Of a stretch of 64,000 nt of DNA, positions 1 through 9,179 are shown piece by piece (the first letter of the stretch is position 1; every line of letters begins with the position of its first letter). This DNA comes from Prosthecobacter sp. SYSU 5D2 (GTDB lineage Bacteria > Verrucomicrobiota > Verrucomicrobiia > Verrucomicrobiales > Verrucomicrobiaceae). The position numbers and the translations under genes were made by a program. The notes under the pieces are model-generated. The model had not been told where the DNA came from. It did not search any database and saw only the letters and a program-made list of their open reading frames with translations. The DNA is taken from NCBI RefSeq assembly GCF_039655865.1, contig NZ_JBBYXL010000011.1:186001-250000 (forward strand), read 5' to 3'.

Positions 1-156
1 TGAGACAGTTCGGCAGCCTGGGAGAAGGCGGATGTATGTTTGTGATAAAGTTTGTTGGGGCGGCCGTGACCGGGTCTTCAGGGGTTCACAAAAGACATCC
101 GGGAAGGGTCTTTCTTGCGAAGCCTTTTTGAAACTTCACCCCACCCTTTTCCTGTT

Positions 157-771
157 ATGAACACTTCCCTTTATCATCGTCTGGGCATTGCCGCCCTGCT
201 GCTTTCCCCCGTTTTGCTGCCTGCCCAGGACCGCGAAATGAATACCAACCGTGCTCCGGCCAGCAATTCAGTGAAGGAGGGCGACCGGGGCAATGAGGCC
301 AGCATGAAGGTGGGCATCAACCAGGCCATTTCAGATCTGCTGCACAATCCGGACGGTCTTTTCCAAAGGCTGGACACTGACAGCAACGGCCAGTTGAGCC
401 CGGAGGAATTCAAGCGCATGACATCCGTGGGCAGCGCGGGTACCGCAGCCAACACCGGCACCACGGGCATCACCGGGGCCACGGGCGCCACCGGCGTGAG
501 CGGCCAGGCAATGCAAACCGGGGTGGGCGGAGATCCCGCCACGGCACCGGCGACTCCTCAAGCCACCTCCAGCACCGGAGCCCCAGCGACAGAGGGAGAA
601 ACGACCGCGCCGACCAACCCCACCAAACCGAACCTGCCCGAAGTGCCCGCCAACCCCGGCCTCCCTGCCAAACCCGGCCAGCCAGAGGCACCCGCCGCTC
701 CGAACAACCCGTCCAACCCGCAGCCCCCTGGCACGCCTGCCCAAGCACCCGCTGCGCAGGCAGACCCGTAA
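157..771 (+). CDS. Secreted EF-hand protein with Pro/Ala-rich tail
   Basis: A 204-aa protein. The ATG at 157 is preferred over an upstream TTG at 115 because a signal peptide follows directly (hydrophobic residues about 9-22, then LPAQ). One EF-hand loop is visible at residues 73-84 (DTDSNGQLSPEE), with Asp or Asn at the calcium-binding positions. After residue 90 comes a Gly/Thr/Ala-rich stretch (TGITGATGATG) and then a Pro/Ala/Asn-rich tail with no fold I recognise. A likely paralogue is encoded at 45127-45588: both have N-P-x-x-L-F-x-x-L-D-x-D just before the loop. It is probably an exported calcium-binding protein; its role is unknown. Confidence 0.75.
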   Translation: MNTSLYHRLGIAALLLSPVLLPAQDREMNTNRAPASNSVKEGDRGNEASMKVGINQAISDLLHNPDGLFQRLDTDSNGQLSPEEFKRMTSVGSAGTAANTGTTGITGATGATGVSGQAMQTGVGGDPATAPATPQATSSTGAPATEGETTAPTNPTKPNLPEVPANPGLPAKPGQPEAPAAPNNPSNPQPPGTPAQAPAAQADP

Positions 772-826
772 AAAGCATGACGCTCGTGCCTAACAAAAAA
801 TCATTCACCACCCCTTTTGCACTCTT

Positions 827-1072
827 ATGACTCCCATTAATCTCATCCCCCCCACGCACGAGCAGTCCGTCTTCACCTTTCATGTGGAAGAACCTCTGGC
901 AAACCGGTTCCTGGATCACCTAAAACAGAAAGGACTGGAGCCATGGCGCCCCCCTGTGCCGCTGGAAAAGGATGCACCGGACGGAGAGCAGGTCATCCAG
1001 ATCGAGGTGGAGACCACTGCCACGGAGGAGATGCTGCAGGATCTCATTCGTGAGTTTCTTAACGGGCGCTAA
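827..1072 (+). CDS. Small hypothetical protein (81 aa)
   Basis: An acidic 81-aa soluble protein with no signal peptide and no family I recognise. The ATG at 827 lies 55 bases after the EF-hand gene on the same strand. The protein is predicted alpha/beta, with a helix at about 23-36 (LANRFLDHLKQKG) and another at the C-terminus. A perfect hairpin at 1108-1141 follows its stop codon. Codon use and conserved-looking composition suggest it is real, but no function can be assigned. Confidence 0.55.
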   Translation: MTPINLIPPTHEQSVFTFHVEEPLANRFLDHLKQKGLEPWRPPVPLEKDAPDGEQVIQIEVETTATEEMLQDLIREFLNGR

Positions 1073-1107
1073 GCAGCCCGGTTTCTCACCCAGCCTTCAT
1101 TCTCGTC

Positions 1108-1141
1108 ATGCCTCATGCAGCCTCGTCGCTGCATGAGGCAT
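1108..1141 (+). terminator. Perfect 13-bp hairpin after the 81-aa gene
   Basis: Arms ATGCCTCATGCAG (1108-1120) and CTGCATGAGGCAT (1129-1141) are exact reverse complements around an 8-base loop. It begins 36 bases after a stop codon. There is no T-run, so it may be a factor-dependent terminator, an RNA stabiliser or a protein-binding palindrome. Confidence 0.4.
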
Positions 1142-1265
1142 CATGCATGGCAGGCCCTGCTTCCTGATGAAAGCACCCGTACCCTGCGTGCGTCTTCCAG
1201 TGGCGTACACCTCCCCGATGGTGCATCCCGCTTGTGAAGTCGCCTGGCGTGGCGCACCATGGGCC

Positions 1266-1889
1266 ATGGCTTTTGACCCGCATCGTGAGCTCCATTTTTC
1301 GCTGGAGGACGGCACGCCGCTGAGCGTGCGGTCCATCCGGCCGGAGGACCGTGATTTCATTGCGGAGGCCTTTCGCCGGCTGTCGCCGGAGGCACGGTAC
1401 TTCCGCTTCTGGACGCGGGTGCGGGAGCTGAATCCGAAGCTGATTGATTCCATCTGCTCCCCGGACCAGAAGGACCACGTCGCCTGGGTGGCCAGGCATC
1501 AAACGCGGGAGGACATTCCAGGCATCGGCGGAGGCTCGTTCTGGCGGTTGAAGGATGATCCGCAGGCGGCGGAGATTTCCTTCACCGTGGCGGATGAGTT
1601 TCAGGGAAAAGGCGTGGGCACGCTGCTGCTGGCGGTGCTTTGGGAGCATGCTTTGACGCTGGGAATCACCCGTTTTGTCGGCCATGTGCTGCATGAAAAT
1701 GTCTCCATGCGTGCCTGGTGGGATGCGCTGGGGGCCATGGAGCAGGAGGCGCCGCGCCACTGGCTCACCACGCTGGTTTTGGATGAGGCTCTGCTGGAAA
1801 ACAATCACGCGGGTAACGGTCTGCGCCTCCGCCTCGCCCAGGTGCGGACCTGGATGAGTGAACCGGATGCCGCTGCGGCTGTTGAATAA
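1266..1889 (+). CDS. GNAT family N-acetyltransferase
   Basis: A 207-aa cytoplasmic acetyltransferase of the GNAT superfamily, which moves an acetyl group from acetyl-CoA to an amine. The acetyl-CoA-binding motif A is visible as QGKGVG at residues 113-118, preceded by the expected beta strand (EISFTVAD). The start is placed at the ATG of MAFDPHRE. The frame stays open upstream to 1143, but that stretch has no GNAT-like sequence. The N-terminus (TPLSVRSIRPEDRDF) matches the usual GNAT opening, resembling stand-alone versions of the Pat-type domain (inference). Substrate unknown. Confidence 0.8.
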   Translation: MAFDPHRELHFSLEDGTPLSVRSIRPEDRDFIAEAFRRLSPEARYFRFWTRVRELNPKLIDSICSPDQKDHVAWVARHQTREDIPGIGGGSFWRLKDDPQAAEISFTVADEFQGKGVGTLLLAVLWEHALTLGITRFVGHVLHENVSMRAWWDALGAMEQEAPRHWLTTLVLDEALLENNHAGNGLRLRLAQVRTWMSEPDAAAAVE

Positions 1890-1939
1890 ATCGCGTTGAA
1901 GGATTGACCCGCTCCCGCGTTTCTGTCTTTCTTCCTGCC

Positions 1940-3271
1940 GTGACTCCCGAATCCATCCAACTTCTGTATCTTTCCATCGGCTCCGTGGCCGTGCTCGTCA
2001 TCCTCATCGCCTGGCTGCGGATGAATGCTTTTCTGGCTCTGCTGCTGGCCTCCATGGTCATGGGGATAGGCTCGGGCATGGAGACGATGAAGATGGTGAA
2101 GGCCTTTGAAGGCGGCATGGGCGGCACTCTGGGCGGCATCGCCGGGATTTTGGGCCTGGGCACCATTTTAGGTGGCCTGCTGGCGGCATCGGGAGGTGCG
2201 GAGGTGCTGGCCAAGGCGCTGATTAATCTCTTCGGTCCCAAGCGCGTTCACTGGTGTCTCATGGTGCTGGCTTTGCTTATCGGTCTCACCACCTGGTTTG
2301 CCGTGGGCCTGGTGATGCTGCTGCCCATCCTGCTGACATTGGCCAAGGAAACCAAGGAGCCGTTTTTGAAACTGGCCATCCCCATGCTGGCCGTGCTGTC
2401 CATCATGCACGGTGTCATGCCGCCGCATCCGGGGCCAGTGGTGGCCCTGCAGGCGCTGGGCGCGGACCTGGGCAAGGTCATGCTTTGGGGCCTGCTCGCC
2501 GCCGTGCCGGTGGCCGCCATTTCGGGGCCCATCTTCGCGCGCTGGGCCGTGCGCCATGTTCAGGTCATCGCCCCGGAGCCGCCGCCGATTGATCCCTCCA
2601 TGGCCAACCGCCGCCTGCCGTCCCTGGCCGTCACCGTGGCTGTGCTCACGGTGCCCATTTTCCTGCTTATGACCCAGACGGCGGCCGAGCTGCTGGAGGA
2701 GAACCCTGAGCATATCATGCGCCAGATCACCGCCGTCATTGGCAATCCCACCGTGGCCCTGGGCATCTCCGTCATCTTTGCCGGCCTGGTCTTCCGGTTC
2801 AGCCGCAGCGAGTCGCTGAAGATTGGAGAAAAGGCCATCGCTGCGGTGGGCATGACGCTGCTCGTGGTGGGCGGTGGTGGCGGATTCAAAGGTGTGCTGG
2901 AGGCCAGTGGCGCTGCGAATGCCATTGGCGACATGGCCCAGGCGGCGCACCTGCCGCCGCTGGTGTTTGGCTGGGTTTGCGCTGCGATGGTGCGCGTAGC
3001 CACCGGCTCCGCCACGGTCGCCATTGTCACCGCCAGCGGCTTGGTGGCCCCCCTCGTCATTGGCAATCCGGATGTCAATCCGGAGCTGGTTGTCGTCGGC
3101 ATCGGCTGCGGATCGCTGTTCCTTTCGCACCTGAACGATGCCGGTTTCTGGATCGTCAAAGAGACCCTCGGCATGACCGTCGGCCAGACGCTCCGCACCT
3201 GGACGGTTACGGAGACACTGGTCGGCATCACCGGCCTGTTTGTGGCCTGGGGCCTGGACATGATTTTTTAA
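1940..3271 (+). CDS. GntP-family permease (gluconate:H+ symporter family)
   Basis: About 443 aa with 11-13 hydrophobic segments. The sequence follows the GntP/GntT family: the N-terminal RMNAFLALLLASMVMGI region, EGGMGGTLGGIAGILGLGTILG, then MPPHPGPV and HLNDAGFWIVKE. The family imports gluconate or related sugar acids with protons across the inner membrane. The GTG at 1940 gives the family's usual N-terminus; a TTG at 1904 in the same frame would add 12 residues and cannot be excluded. No gluconate kinase or dehydratase is nearby, so the actual sugar acid is unknown. Confidence 0.85.
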   Translation: MTPESIQLLYLSIGSVAVLVILIAWLRMNAFLALLLASMVMGIGSGMETMKMVKAFEGGMGGTLGGIAGILGLGTILGGLLAASGGAEVLAKALINLFGPKRVHWCLMVLALLIGLTTWFAVGLVMLLPILLTLAKETKEPFLKLAIPMLAVLSIMHGVMPPHPGPVVALQALGADLGKVMLWGLLAAVPVAAISGPIFARWAVRHVQVIAPEPPPIDPSMANRRLPSLAVTVAVLTVPIFLLMTQTAAELLEENPEHIMRQITAVIGNPTVALGISVIFAGLVFRFSRSESLKIGEKAIAAVGMTLLVVGGGGGFKGVLEASGAANAIGDMAQAAHLPPLVFGWVCAAMVRVATGSATVAIVTASGLVAPLVIGNPDVNPELVVVGIGCGSLFLSHLNDAGFWIVKETLGMTVGQTLRTWTVTETLVGITGLFVAWGLDMIF

Positions 3272-3345
3272 GCCAGACATCATTTCACCGTCAAAGCAGC
3301 GCATTTGCGCCACAGCATCGCCTGCAAGAACGGGCGATGTCTGGC
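3272..3345 (+). promoter_or_regulatory. Long-range inverted repeat between gntP-like gene and cupin gene
   Basis: GCCAGACATC (3272-3281), directly after the permease stop, is the exact reverse complement of GATGTCTGGC (3336-3345), which ends two bases before the next ATG. A smaller palindrome GCGCA-TT-TGCGC (3299-3310) lies in the loop. In RNA this could form a stem that closes just upstream of the start codon, acting as a terminator or translational control element. This is inferred from sequence only. Confidence 0.35.
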
Positions 3346-3347
3346 GC

Positions 3348-3629
3348 ATGAGACGGAACATTGATTTTGGCAACCATGCCCACCGCTGCCTGTTCTGGAA
3401 CGACTGCGTGCAGGCGCATCTTTTGGGACTGAAGACCGGCTGCACCAGCTTTGAGGCCTGCTTCCCGGAGGATGCCACGGTCATCATTACCTTTGGCGAG
3501 GCCAGCGCCCGCATTGCAGGGTGTGACCATGCCCTCCGGGCTGGCGATCAGGTGCAAGTGCCCCAGGCCAGTCCATTCCGTCTCATCACCCGGAGCGAAG
3601 CGGATGTCATGCTGCTGCTCAAAAAATAA
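3348..3629 (+). CDS. Small cupin-like protein (93 aa)
   Basis: A short protein with the strand pattern of a single cupin barrel: a central Gly (LRAGDQVQVP) and a Pro-rich turn (PQASPFRLI) as in the second cupin motif. The metal-binding His cluster of typical cupins is not obvious, so it may not bind metal. It starts at the ATG at 3348, directly after an inverted repeat. Convergent with the hydrolase gene that ends at 3767. Function unknown. Confidence 0.55.
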   Translation: MRRNIDFGNHAHRCLFWNDCVQAHLLGLKTGCTSFEACFPEDATVIITFGEASARIAGCDHALRAGDQVQVPQASPFRLITRSEADVMLLLKK

Positions 3630-3766
3630 GGCCAGCAGAATCATCTTCTTCATCTCCGGCATCAGCGGCCTGGTCGTCACACCATTGCCAAAGCCAACGA
3701 TGAAAATCACGGCGCAGGCTGCGTCTCCGGAGATATTTTCCAGATGCGTTTTAGAATGCAGGCATC

Positions 3767-5386
3767 TCACTTCTTCTTAACTTCCTTCACCGCAGGCAAA
3801 ACGAGGCCGTTTTGCAGCAGCGTCAGCCCCAGGATCTTGCCATCGGCATTACGGTTGAAGACCAGTGCGGCCTCCACCACGTCGAATTCAAACCTCTCCC
3901 CGCCCATGTCAAAAACGGGTGCCGCTCCCTGATCTTCCATTTGCGCGTAGAGTGTGCGTCCGCGCACCGTCAGCGCCATCTTTTTCATACCTAACACAAA
4001 GTAGGTGCCTGCATAGGGCTTCAGCTCCTCCGCCGTGTGCAGGGTGATTTTTGGAGCCGGCGCCTCCGTCCTCCGCCACACCTTTTCACGGCCGTTTTGA
4101 AACAGTGTCAGGGACTTCACCCGGTCCTCCTCCCGGTTAAAGCGGATCTCTGCATTCACCACCTTCAGAAAAAAATGGTCCTTCTCTTTGGCAAACATCG
4201 GCAGGAAAGACTGGCCCGTCAGCCGGCCCCAGAGCTGGCCTTCATGCATCAGCATGGTGAATTTTGAATCAGGACCCATCTCATACACCCCCGGATACTC
4301 CTGCATCACCGCCGCCCCCAGCGTCACCTCCTTGGGCATCACCCGGGGCGGTTCCACATGGGTCTGTGAGATGACGCTCATGCCGTCCATCTGCGTGTTA
4401 TTGATGAGCGTCACCCGCACGATGTTCTTTTCCGGGATCACCTGCAGACCCGTGCGGTAGCCGCCGGTGCCGCCGCTGTGGGTCCAGGAGGTCTGGCCGT
4501 ATTGTTTGCCAATGAACGGCCCCAGGCCGATGTGGCCACCAACCTCCGTCTCCGCGTGCGGCTGCATGGCCAGGGCAATCGCCTGCGCCAGCGGCGTGCT
4601 TTCTGGCTTTGCCAATGCCTGGCCAAATTTCACCAAATCGGCCGTCGTGGACCTCAGCGCTCCCGCACCGGCCACGGCATCGAAGTGCCACGACTTCACC
4701 CGTTTCTCTTCTTGGTTAGGCGGGGCCAGTGGCAGCTTGCTCCCTGTGATGGTCATGCGCGTGTCCTGCAGTCCCAGCGGCACGCAGATTTTTTTTACCA
4801 CCGCATCTTCCCAGCTCATGCTATAGACTTTACCCAGCAGATGCCCCAGCAGGCCCACGCCCAGATTGGAATAGCTGCATGGAAATGGCGCTTCGCCTTT
4901 GAGCCTGGCCTGGGTCAGAAATTCCACCATCAGCTTCTCGTCATAGGCCGCATACGGATCACCCTCGCGCACCCCGGCGCCGTGATTTCCCGGCAGCCGC
5001 GGCAGGCCACTGGTATGCGTGGAGAGCTGTTTCAGCGTGATGGCGGCGATACGCGGATCTTTAAACTCCAGCTTCGCATCCAGCAGCTTCGCGATGGGCG
5101 TGTCCAGCGTCACCTTCCCCTCCACCACCGCCTGTGCCAGCAGCAGCCCGGTGAAGACCTTGGTGATGGAGCCTATCTCAAACAGCACCTTCCCTTCGTA
5201 GTCCTCCTTCTTCTCCTTGGGCGAGGCAAAACCTGCCAGGGTCACTTTCCCGTCAACGCTCTCCCCGGTGGCGATGCCGCCCGCCTTCAGTTTCTTGGCG
5301 GCTTCCTCCGCCACCTCTGCCAGTGGCCGGTCCGCAGCGAATGCCAGCGTCTGAGCGAAGAGAAGTAAGGACAATAAAAGGCGCAT
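3767..5386 (-). CDS. Secreted serine hydrolase, class C beta-lactamase/PBP fold
   Basis: A 539-aa exported protein with a signal peptide (residues 1-17, ending LAFA). The three motifs of the beta-lactamase/DD-peptidase superfamily are present: S-x-x-K at S73-K76 (SITK), Y-x-N at Y172-N174 (YSN) and H-S-G at H303-G305. After about residue 370 there are two similar modules (each with a YPGVYEMG- or YAGTYFVLG-type opening and an RVKSLTLFQNG- or KILGLTLLQNG-type end), as in C-terminal lipocalin-like extensions of this family. Such enzymes are esterases, D-amino-acid peptidases or beta-lactamases; the substrate cannot be told from sequence. The ATG chosen is the one giving the signal peptide. Confidence 0.85.
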   Translation of the reverse strand: MRLLLSLLLFAQTLAFAADRPLAEVAEEAAKKLKAGGIATGESVDGKVTLAGFASPKEKKEDYEGKVLFEIGSITKVFTGLLLAQAVVEGKVTLDTPIAKLLDAKLEFKDPRIAAITLKQLSTHTSGLPRLPGNHGAGVREGDPYAAYDEKLMVEFLTQARLKGEAPFPCSYSNLGVGLLGHLLGKVYSMSWEDAVVKKICVPLGLQDTRMTITGSKLPLAPPNQEEKRVKSWHFDAVAGAGALRSTTADLVKFGQALAKPESTPLAQAIALAMQPHAETEVGGHIGLGPFIGKQYGQTSWTHSGGTGGYRTGLQVIPEKNIVRVTLINNTQMDGMSVISQTHVEPPRVMPKEVTLGAAVMQEYPGVYEMGPDSKFTMLMHEGQLWGRLTGQSFLPMFAKEKDHFFLKVVNAEIRFNREEDRVKSLTLFQNGREKVWRRTEAPAPKITLHTAEELKPYAGTYFVLGMKKMALTVRGRTLYAQMEDQGAAPVFDMGGERFEFDVVEAALVFNRNADGKILGLTLLQNGLVLPAVKEVKKK

Positions 5387-5442
5387 GCGCGCCAGACTAG
5401 AGAGTTTACTCGTCGTTAGGCAAGTGCGGAGTACAGCCATCC

Positions 5443-6225
5443 ATGCTAGCTTTTTCCATGTCCCCAGACTGGCAGCGCCTTTTCCCCGCCACGGACCATC
5501 GTTTTCAGATGGGCCTGCGTCTGGGCGATGCGCGCTCGTTTTGGAGCACGCAGGATGCGACTGGAAAAGTGTACTCCGAGCGCCAGTCCTGGCTGGATTT
5601 GGACTCCGCTCACTACCGGGCCGAAATCCCCGATGGCGCGCCTGCCCTGGCGGAAGCCCGCACCTGGATCCGCCAGTGGACCGCCACCTGCGAGCCGGAC
5701 TGGATCGTCCTTTCAGACGGCCTCCGTGATGAGCCGCGCGTGCTCGGCGGGGAGGTCGTGTTTCCCTCCTCCTGGTCCCTGCCTGAAAAAGTCGGGCTGC
5801 CGCTTTCCGCCGTCCATGGCCCCGTGCCCGGCCTGGAAGCCAGCCTGGGCAAAGCCATCCAAACTTTCCTTTCCCGCATCCAGCCCGAGGCCGCCTGGGA
5901 GCGGGACAACTGGGGTCTCAGTGCCGATGCCGAGCTGAATCATCACCCGTCCCGAAATCTGCCCGGTCTTGATGCGAGTGCCCGCCTGCACACCACCTGG
6001 CTGCGTCTGGAACGCCAGTTCCTGACGCGTCTGCCGTTGAGCAAAGCCCTGCTTTTTGGCATCCGCGTCAGTCATCACCGGCTGGATGAACTGGCCGCTG
6101 ATCCAGAGGTTGCGGCTGGCCTAACAAGAGCTTTGGAAACAATGGAAAAAAACATCGCCCATTATAAAGGCCTGCAACATGCGCGTGAGCCGCTGCTGCG
6201 CGAGCTGCGCTCCCATCTCGATTAA
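5443..6225 (+). CDS. DUF3445 haem-dependent oxidative N-demethylase family protein
   Basis: A 260-aa cytoplasmic protein matching the DUF3445 family, whose characterised members are haem-dependent oxidative N-demethylases of small methylated amines. The hallmark stretch WERDNWGLSADAELNHHP lies mid-protein, followed by LRLERQFLTRLP. It diverges from the hydrolase gene with 56 bases between the two starts. Its last four bases overlap the end of the convergent lipoprotein gene. No dimethylamine or DMSP gene cluster is around it, so the substrate is open. Confidence 0.8.
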   Translation: MLAFSMSPDWQRLFPATDHRFQMGLRLGDARSFWSTQDATGKVYSERQSWLDLDSAHYRAEIPDGAPALAEARTWIRQWTATCEPDWIVLSDGLRDEPRVLGGEVVFPSSWSLPEKVGLPLSAVHGPVPGLEASLGKAIQTFLSRIQPEAAWERDNWGLSADAELNHHPSRNLPGLDASARLHTTWLRLERQFLTRLPLSKALLFGIRVSHHRLDELAADPEVAAGLTRALETMEKNIAHYKGLQHAREPLLRELRSHLD

Positions 6226-6659
6226 AAGACTTGGTTCCGATACAGGACCATCCGGTTAATGCGGTCAAGGCCGACGAGGCGGCTGTGATCCGCAAACCAT
6301 ACAAAACGCCCCAAATCGACTGGTGCTTTTGGAAGATGCTGAACCCACTCCATATCCGGGGAATCTGAAGCGGCGAGTCCATGAACCCATGCATCCATTT
6401 CCTCAGCCGGGATGACAGCCAGCAGACGGATATCCCACTCGCTCGGACCTGGGATTATTCCGGTGCCGCCATCCATAAAAGCAATCTCAAAATGAAGGTC
6501 CTCATAGCTGCGGCGGAAATTTACATACTGTTCTAAAAATGCCTTCTTCGAAGCAAGCGTGCTGAAGGCATCGCTCGTGGTATGGGTTGACATGCTTTTC
6601 TTGCACCCCGCTATGCCGATGGCAAATAACAGAATTAGGACAGGCAGTGCATTTTTCAT
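6222..6659 (-). CDS. Predicted lipoprotein, unknown function
   Basis: A 145-aa protein with a lipoprotein signal: MKNALPVLILLFAIGIAGC ends in the lipobox IAG-C at Cys19. The remainder is soluble and unfamiliar. The ATG at 6659 gives this signal; the frame stays open further upstream without signal-like sequence. Convergent with the DUF3445 gene (4-base overlap). Base composition is visibly less GC-rich than its neighbours, as for several other small orphan genes here. Confidence 0.6.
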   Translation of the reverse strand: MKNALPVLILLFAIGIAGCKKSMSTHTTSDAFSTLASKKAFLEQYVNFRRSYEDLHFEIAFMDGGTGIIPGPSEWDIRLLAVIPAEEMDAWVHGLAASDSPDMEWVQHLPKAPVDLGRFVWFADHSRLVGLDRINRMVLYRNQVF

Positions 6660-6740
6660 TTGGGAGACTGTTTTGGGAGATCGCAGGTATTGCTGAGTAC
6701 ATTTATCAAGAGGGTGGACCCGGGAAAACATAGAGCCCGC

Positions 6741-7367
6741 TCACTCCGGCAACCACCGATAATGCCCCGTCAGCGGAAACTCAAAGAGCCGGTTTTCCAG
6801 CTTGGGTCCGCTGCCGATGTTGTGGACGATCCAGGGCGTCTCCCCGCCATCAGGCGCAGGCACCACGATGGCGATGTGAGGCAGCCTCCCGGCCACGGTG
6901 CAGGTGATGAGGTCGCCGGGCAGGTAGTCGGCCGGATTTTGTGTGGCGGGCAGGGAGGCCCCCTGGCGCTTGAAAAAGGTCTGCAAATTGGGCACGCGCC
7001 GATGATCAATATTCGTGTCCGGTTTGGCCAGGCCCCAGTTTTTCGGATAGGCGGAAAAATGCCGCTTCATGTCCTCATGCACCAGCTTTTGCAGGTCGTG
7101 GCCCAGTGCCCGGTAACTGCGGATCACCACATCGGTGCATACTCCTGTATCCGCTGGCACATCGCCGCCAGGGTAGGAGATGCGCACGTAGGCCCCGTCA
7201 TAGCGCACGGTGGCGGCGGTCCGGTCCAGGGCCGCGTGGCAAAGGCGCACTGCCAGGCTGGATTCTGCATTCGGCAGCCGGGCGCGGGAGGCCGCCGCCT
7301 GATCCGCCGGGTCCGCTTTGCAGGAGGAGGTGCAGAGAATCAAAAGGGCAAAAAGGCAATGGCGCAT
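6741..7367 (-). CDS. DUF1287 family exported protein
   Basis: A 208-aa exported protein with a short hydrophobic leader ending in a possible lipobox (LCTSSC, Cys16). The body matches DUF1287, related to E. coli YijF: DGAYVRISYPGGDVP, GVCTDVVIRSYRALG, NIDHRRVPNLQTFF, DYLPGDLITC and LPHIAIVV. A Cys (GVCTDVV) and a His (LPHIAIVV) sit where NlpC/P60-like amidases hold their catalytic pair, so a cell-wall hydrolase-like fold is plausible. The ATG is chosen for the leader. Confidence 0.8.
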   Translation of the reverse strand: MRHCLFALLILCTSSCKADPADQAAASRARLPNAESSLAVRLCHAALDRTAATVRYDGAYVRISYPGGDVPADTGVCTDVVIRSYRALGHDLQKLVHEDMKRHFSAYPKNWGLAKPDTNIDHRRVPNLQTFFKRQGASLPATQNPADYLPGDLITCTVAGRLPHIAIVVPAPDGGETPWIVHNIGSGPKLENRLFEFPLTGHYRWLPE

Positions 7368-7582
7368 GGCGGGTGAAGCTTGGATGTCCGGGGTGGAGCG
7401 GATGTTCAACCGATGGCCGATTCCACCCCTGTGATGGACTTTCCTACGGACTGACAAGGATGTCTCTGACTTTCGCAAGAATGGAGAAGGGGTGTCGTAT
7501 CCGCAGTGTCCTGATTTTTATTCTTGGCTTGGTTAGGCCAGGCTGTTAACTTTAGTTGTTCAATTTCAATCCCCATCACGCC

Positions 7583-9052
7583 ATGTTTCGTATTCCTGGA
7601 GCCCTCGGCAAAGACCTGTGTGACAAAGACCTGGGCATGACCCGGCGCGACATCCTGCGTGTGGGCGGTGCCTCCATGATGGGCCTCACGCTCAACGGCA
7701 TGTTCCGTGCGCAGGCCGCCTCCGTCAATTCTCCCGCCGCCGGCCGTGTCGGCTGGGGCAAGGCCAAGCACGTCCTCATGATCTATCTCCAGGGCGGCCC
7801 CAGCCACCTGGACCTTTGGGATCCCAAGGAAAACGTGCCGGACAAGGTGCGCTCCGCCTTCAAGACCATCCCCACCAAAGTTCCCGGCCATCATTTCACC
7901 GAGATCCTGCCGCAACTGGCCAAGGTGAACGACAAGTTCACCATGATCAATTCGATGAGCTACACGCCTAACGGATTGTTCAACCACACGGCTGCCATCT
8001 ACCAGATCATGACCGGCTACACGACGGACAAGGTCAGCCCCTCCGGCCAGCTTGAGCCACCGAACGCCAAGGACTTCCCAAACTTCGGCAGCAACATCAT
8101 CCGCCTGAAGCCCATGGATGAGCCCATGCTTCCTTTCGTGATGCTGCCGCGCCCGCTGCAGGAATCCAACGTCGTCGGCAAAGGCGGTACCGCCGGTTTC
8201 CTGGGCAAGGCTTATGATCCCTACACCCTCTATCCGGACGGCGACGACCTGGACATGGGCAAGATGGACCGCATTAAAATCGAAGATCTCCAGCTCCGCC
8301 CGGACCTCTTCAGTGTCCGCCTCCAGCGCCGTGCCAAACTGCGCGATGCCATCAATGACCAGATGCCCACTATCGAGGCCGCTGTGAAGGACATGAGCCT
8401 CGATAGCTACTATGACCAGGCCCTGAACCTCATCGCCAGCGGCCGTGCCCGCGATGCCTTCGCCCTGGACCGTGAATCTCCGAAACTGCGCGACCGCTAT
8501 GGCCGCAACACGTTCGGCCAGAGCTGCATGCTCGCCCGCCGTCTCATCGAGGCTGGCACCCGCGTGGTGGAGCTCATCTGGCCCAAGGTCGCCAACTCGG
8601 ACAACCATTCCTGGGATCACCACGTCGGCCTGACCCAGCGCATGAAGAACCAGAGCGGCCCCATGCTGGACCAGGGCCTCAGCGCCCTCTTTGAAGATCT
8701 GGACTCCAGCGGCCTGCTGGATGAAACCCTCGTCGTCGCCCTTGGCGAATTCGGTCGCAGCCCGGAAAAAGGCGTCTCCACCTCCGGCAACGGCAACAGC
8801 GCCGACGGTCGCGACCACTGGCCTTACTGCTACACCGCCGTTATTGGCGGTGCCGGCATCAAGCGCGGTTACATCCATGGCAAGTCCGACAAAACCGGCT
8901 CGTCACCCCTCGAAGACCCCGTGCACCCCACGGAGCTTCTCGCCACGATTTACCACGCCGTCGGCATTGATCCTGAGACCATCGTTTACAACCACCTCAA
9001 CCAGCCCCGCGAGCTGGTGAAGGCCAAGCCGGTGACGAAGCTGTTCGCCTGA
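7583..9052 (+). CDS. DUF1501 family protein with Tat signal
   Basis: A 489-aa member of DUF1501, abundant in Planctomycetes and Verrucomicrobia. The twin-arginine export signal is seen at [17 protein letters not shown]. The phosphatase/sulfatase-like core shows [34 protein letters not shown] and [17 protein letters not shown]. These proteins are thought to be periplasmic alkaline-phosphatase-fold hydrolases and usually sit next to a DUF1549/DUF1553 cytochrome gene; none is adjacent here. The ATG at 7583 is used instead of a TTG 27 bases upstream. A sulfatase gene follows on the same strand. Confidence 0.9.
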   Translation: MFRIPGALGKDLCDKDLGMTRRDILRVGGASMMGLTLNGMFRAQAASVNSPAAGRVGWGKAKHVLMIYLQGGPSHLDLWDPKENVPDKVRSAFKTIPTKVPGHHFTEILPQLAKVNDKFTMINSMSYTPNGLFNHTAAIYQIMTGYTTDKVSPSGQLEPPNAKDFPNFGSNIIRLKPMDEPMLPFVMLPRPLQESNVVGKGGTAGFLGKAYDPYTLYPDGDDLDMGKMDRIKIEDLQLRPDLFSVRLQRRAKLRDAINDQMPTIEAAVKDMSLDSYYDQALNLIASGRARDAFALDRESPKLRDRYGRNTFGQSCMLARRLIEAGTRVVELIWPKVANSDNHSWDHHVGLTQRMKNQSGPMLDQGLSALFEDLDSSGLLDETLVVALGEFGRSPEKGVSTSGNGNSADGRDHWPYCYTAVIGGAGIKRGYIHGKSDKTGSSPLEDPVHPTELLATIYHAVGIDPETIVYNHLNQPRELVKAKPVTKLFA

Positions 9053-9071
9053 TTGGGTTCTCCTTTACTGC

Positions 9072-9105
9072 ACACGGTGGGTTGCTCCAGGGCGGCTCAC
9101 CGTGT
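9072..9105 (+). terminator. Hairpin after DUF1501 gene
   Basis: ACACGGTG (9072-9079) pairs exactly with CACCGTGT (9098-9105) around an 18-base loop, 20 bases after the DUF1501 stop. No T-run follows, so this is a weak terminator candidate. Confidence 0.35.
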
Positions 9106-9179
9106 TAGCGTATTTGGGGTTGGCAGAACTTGGGCCGCGCCTCATTATTGGTCACGCTCAAATCCAAGAGCGTCCTAAC

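Noticed and set aside
1..114. Possible end of a gene at the window start (TGA at 1-3)
   Set aside because: Nothing upstream can be read, and no frame through 1-114 shows family features.
1143..1265. 41-residue N-terminal extension of the GNAT protein
   Set aside because: The extra residues have no GNAT-like pattern and the ATG at 1266 fits the family start.
5443..6225. Shadow frames on both strands over the DUF3445 and other GC-rich genes
   Set aside because: Long frames in GC-rich DNA on the opposite strand are expected and show no domains.
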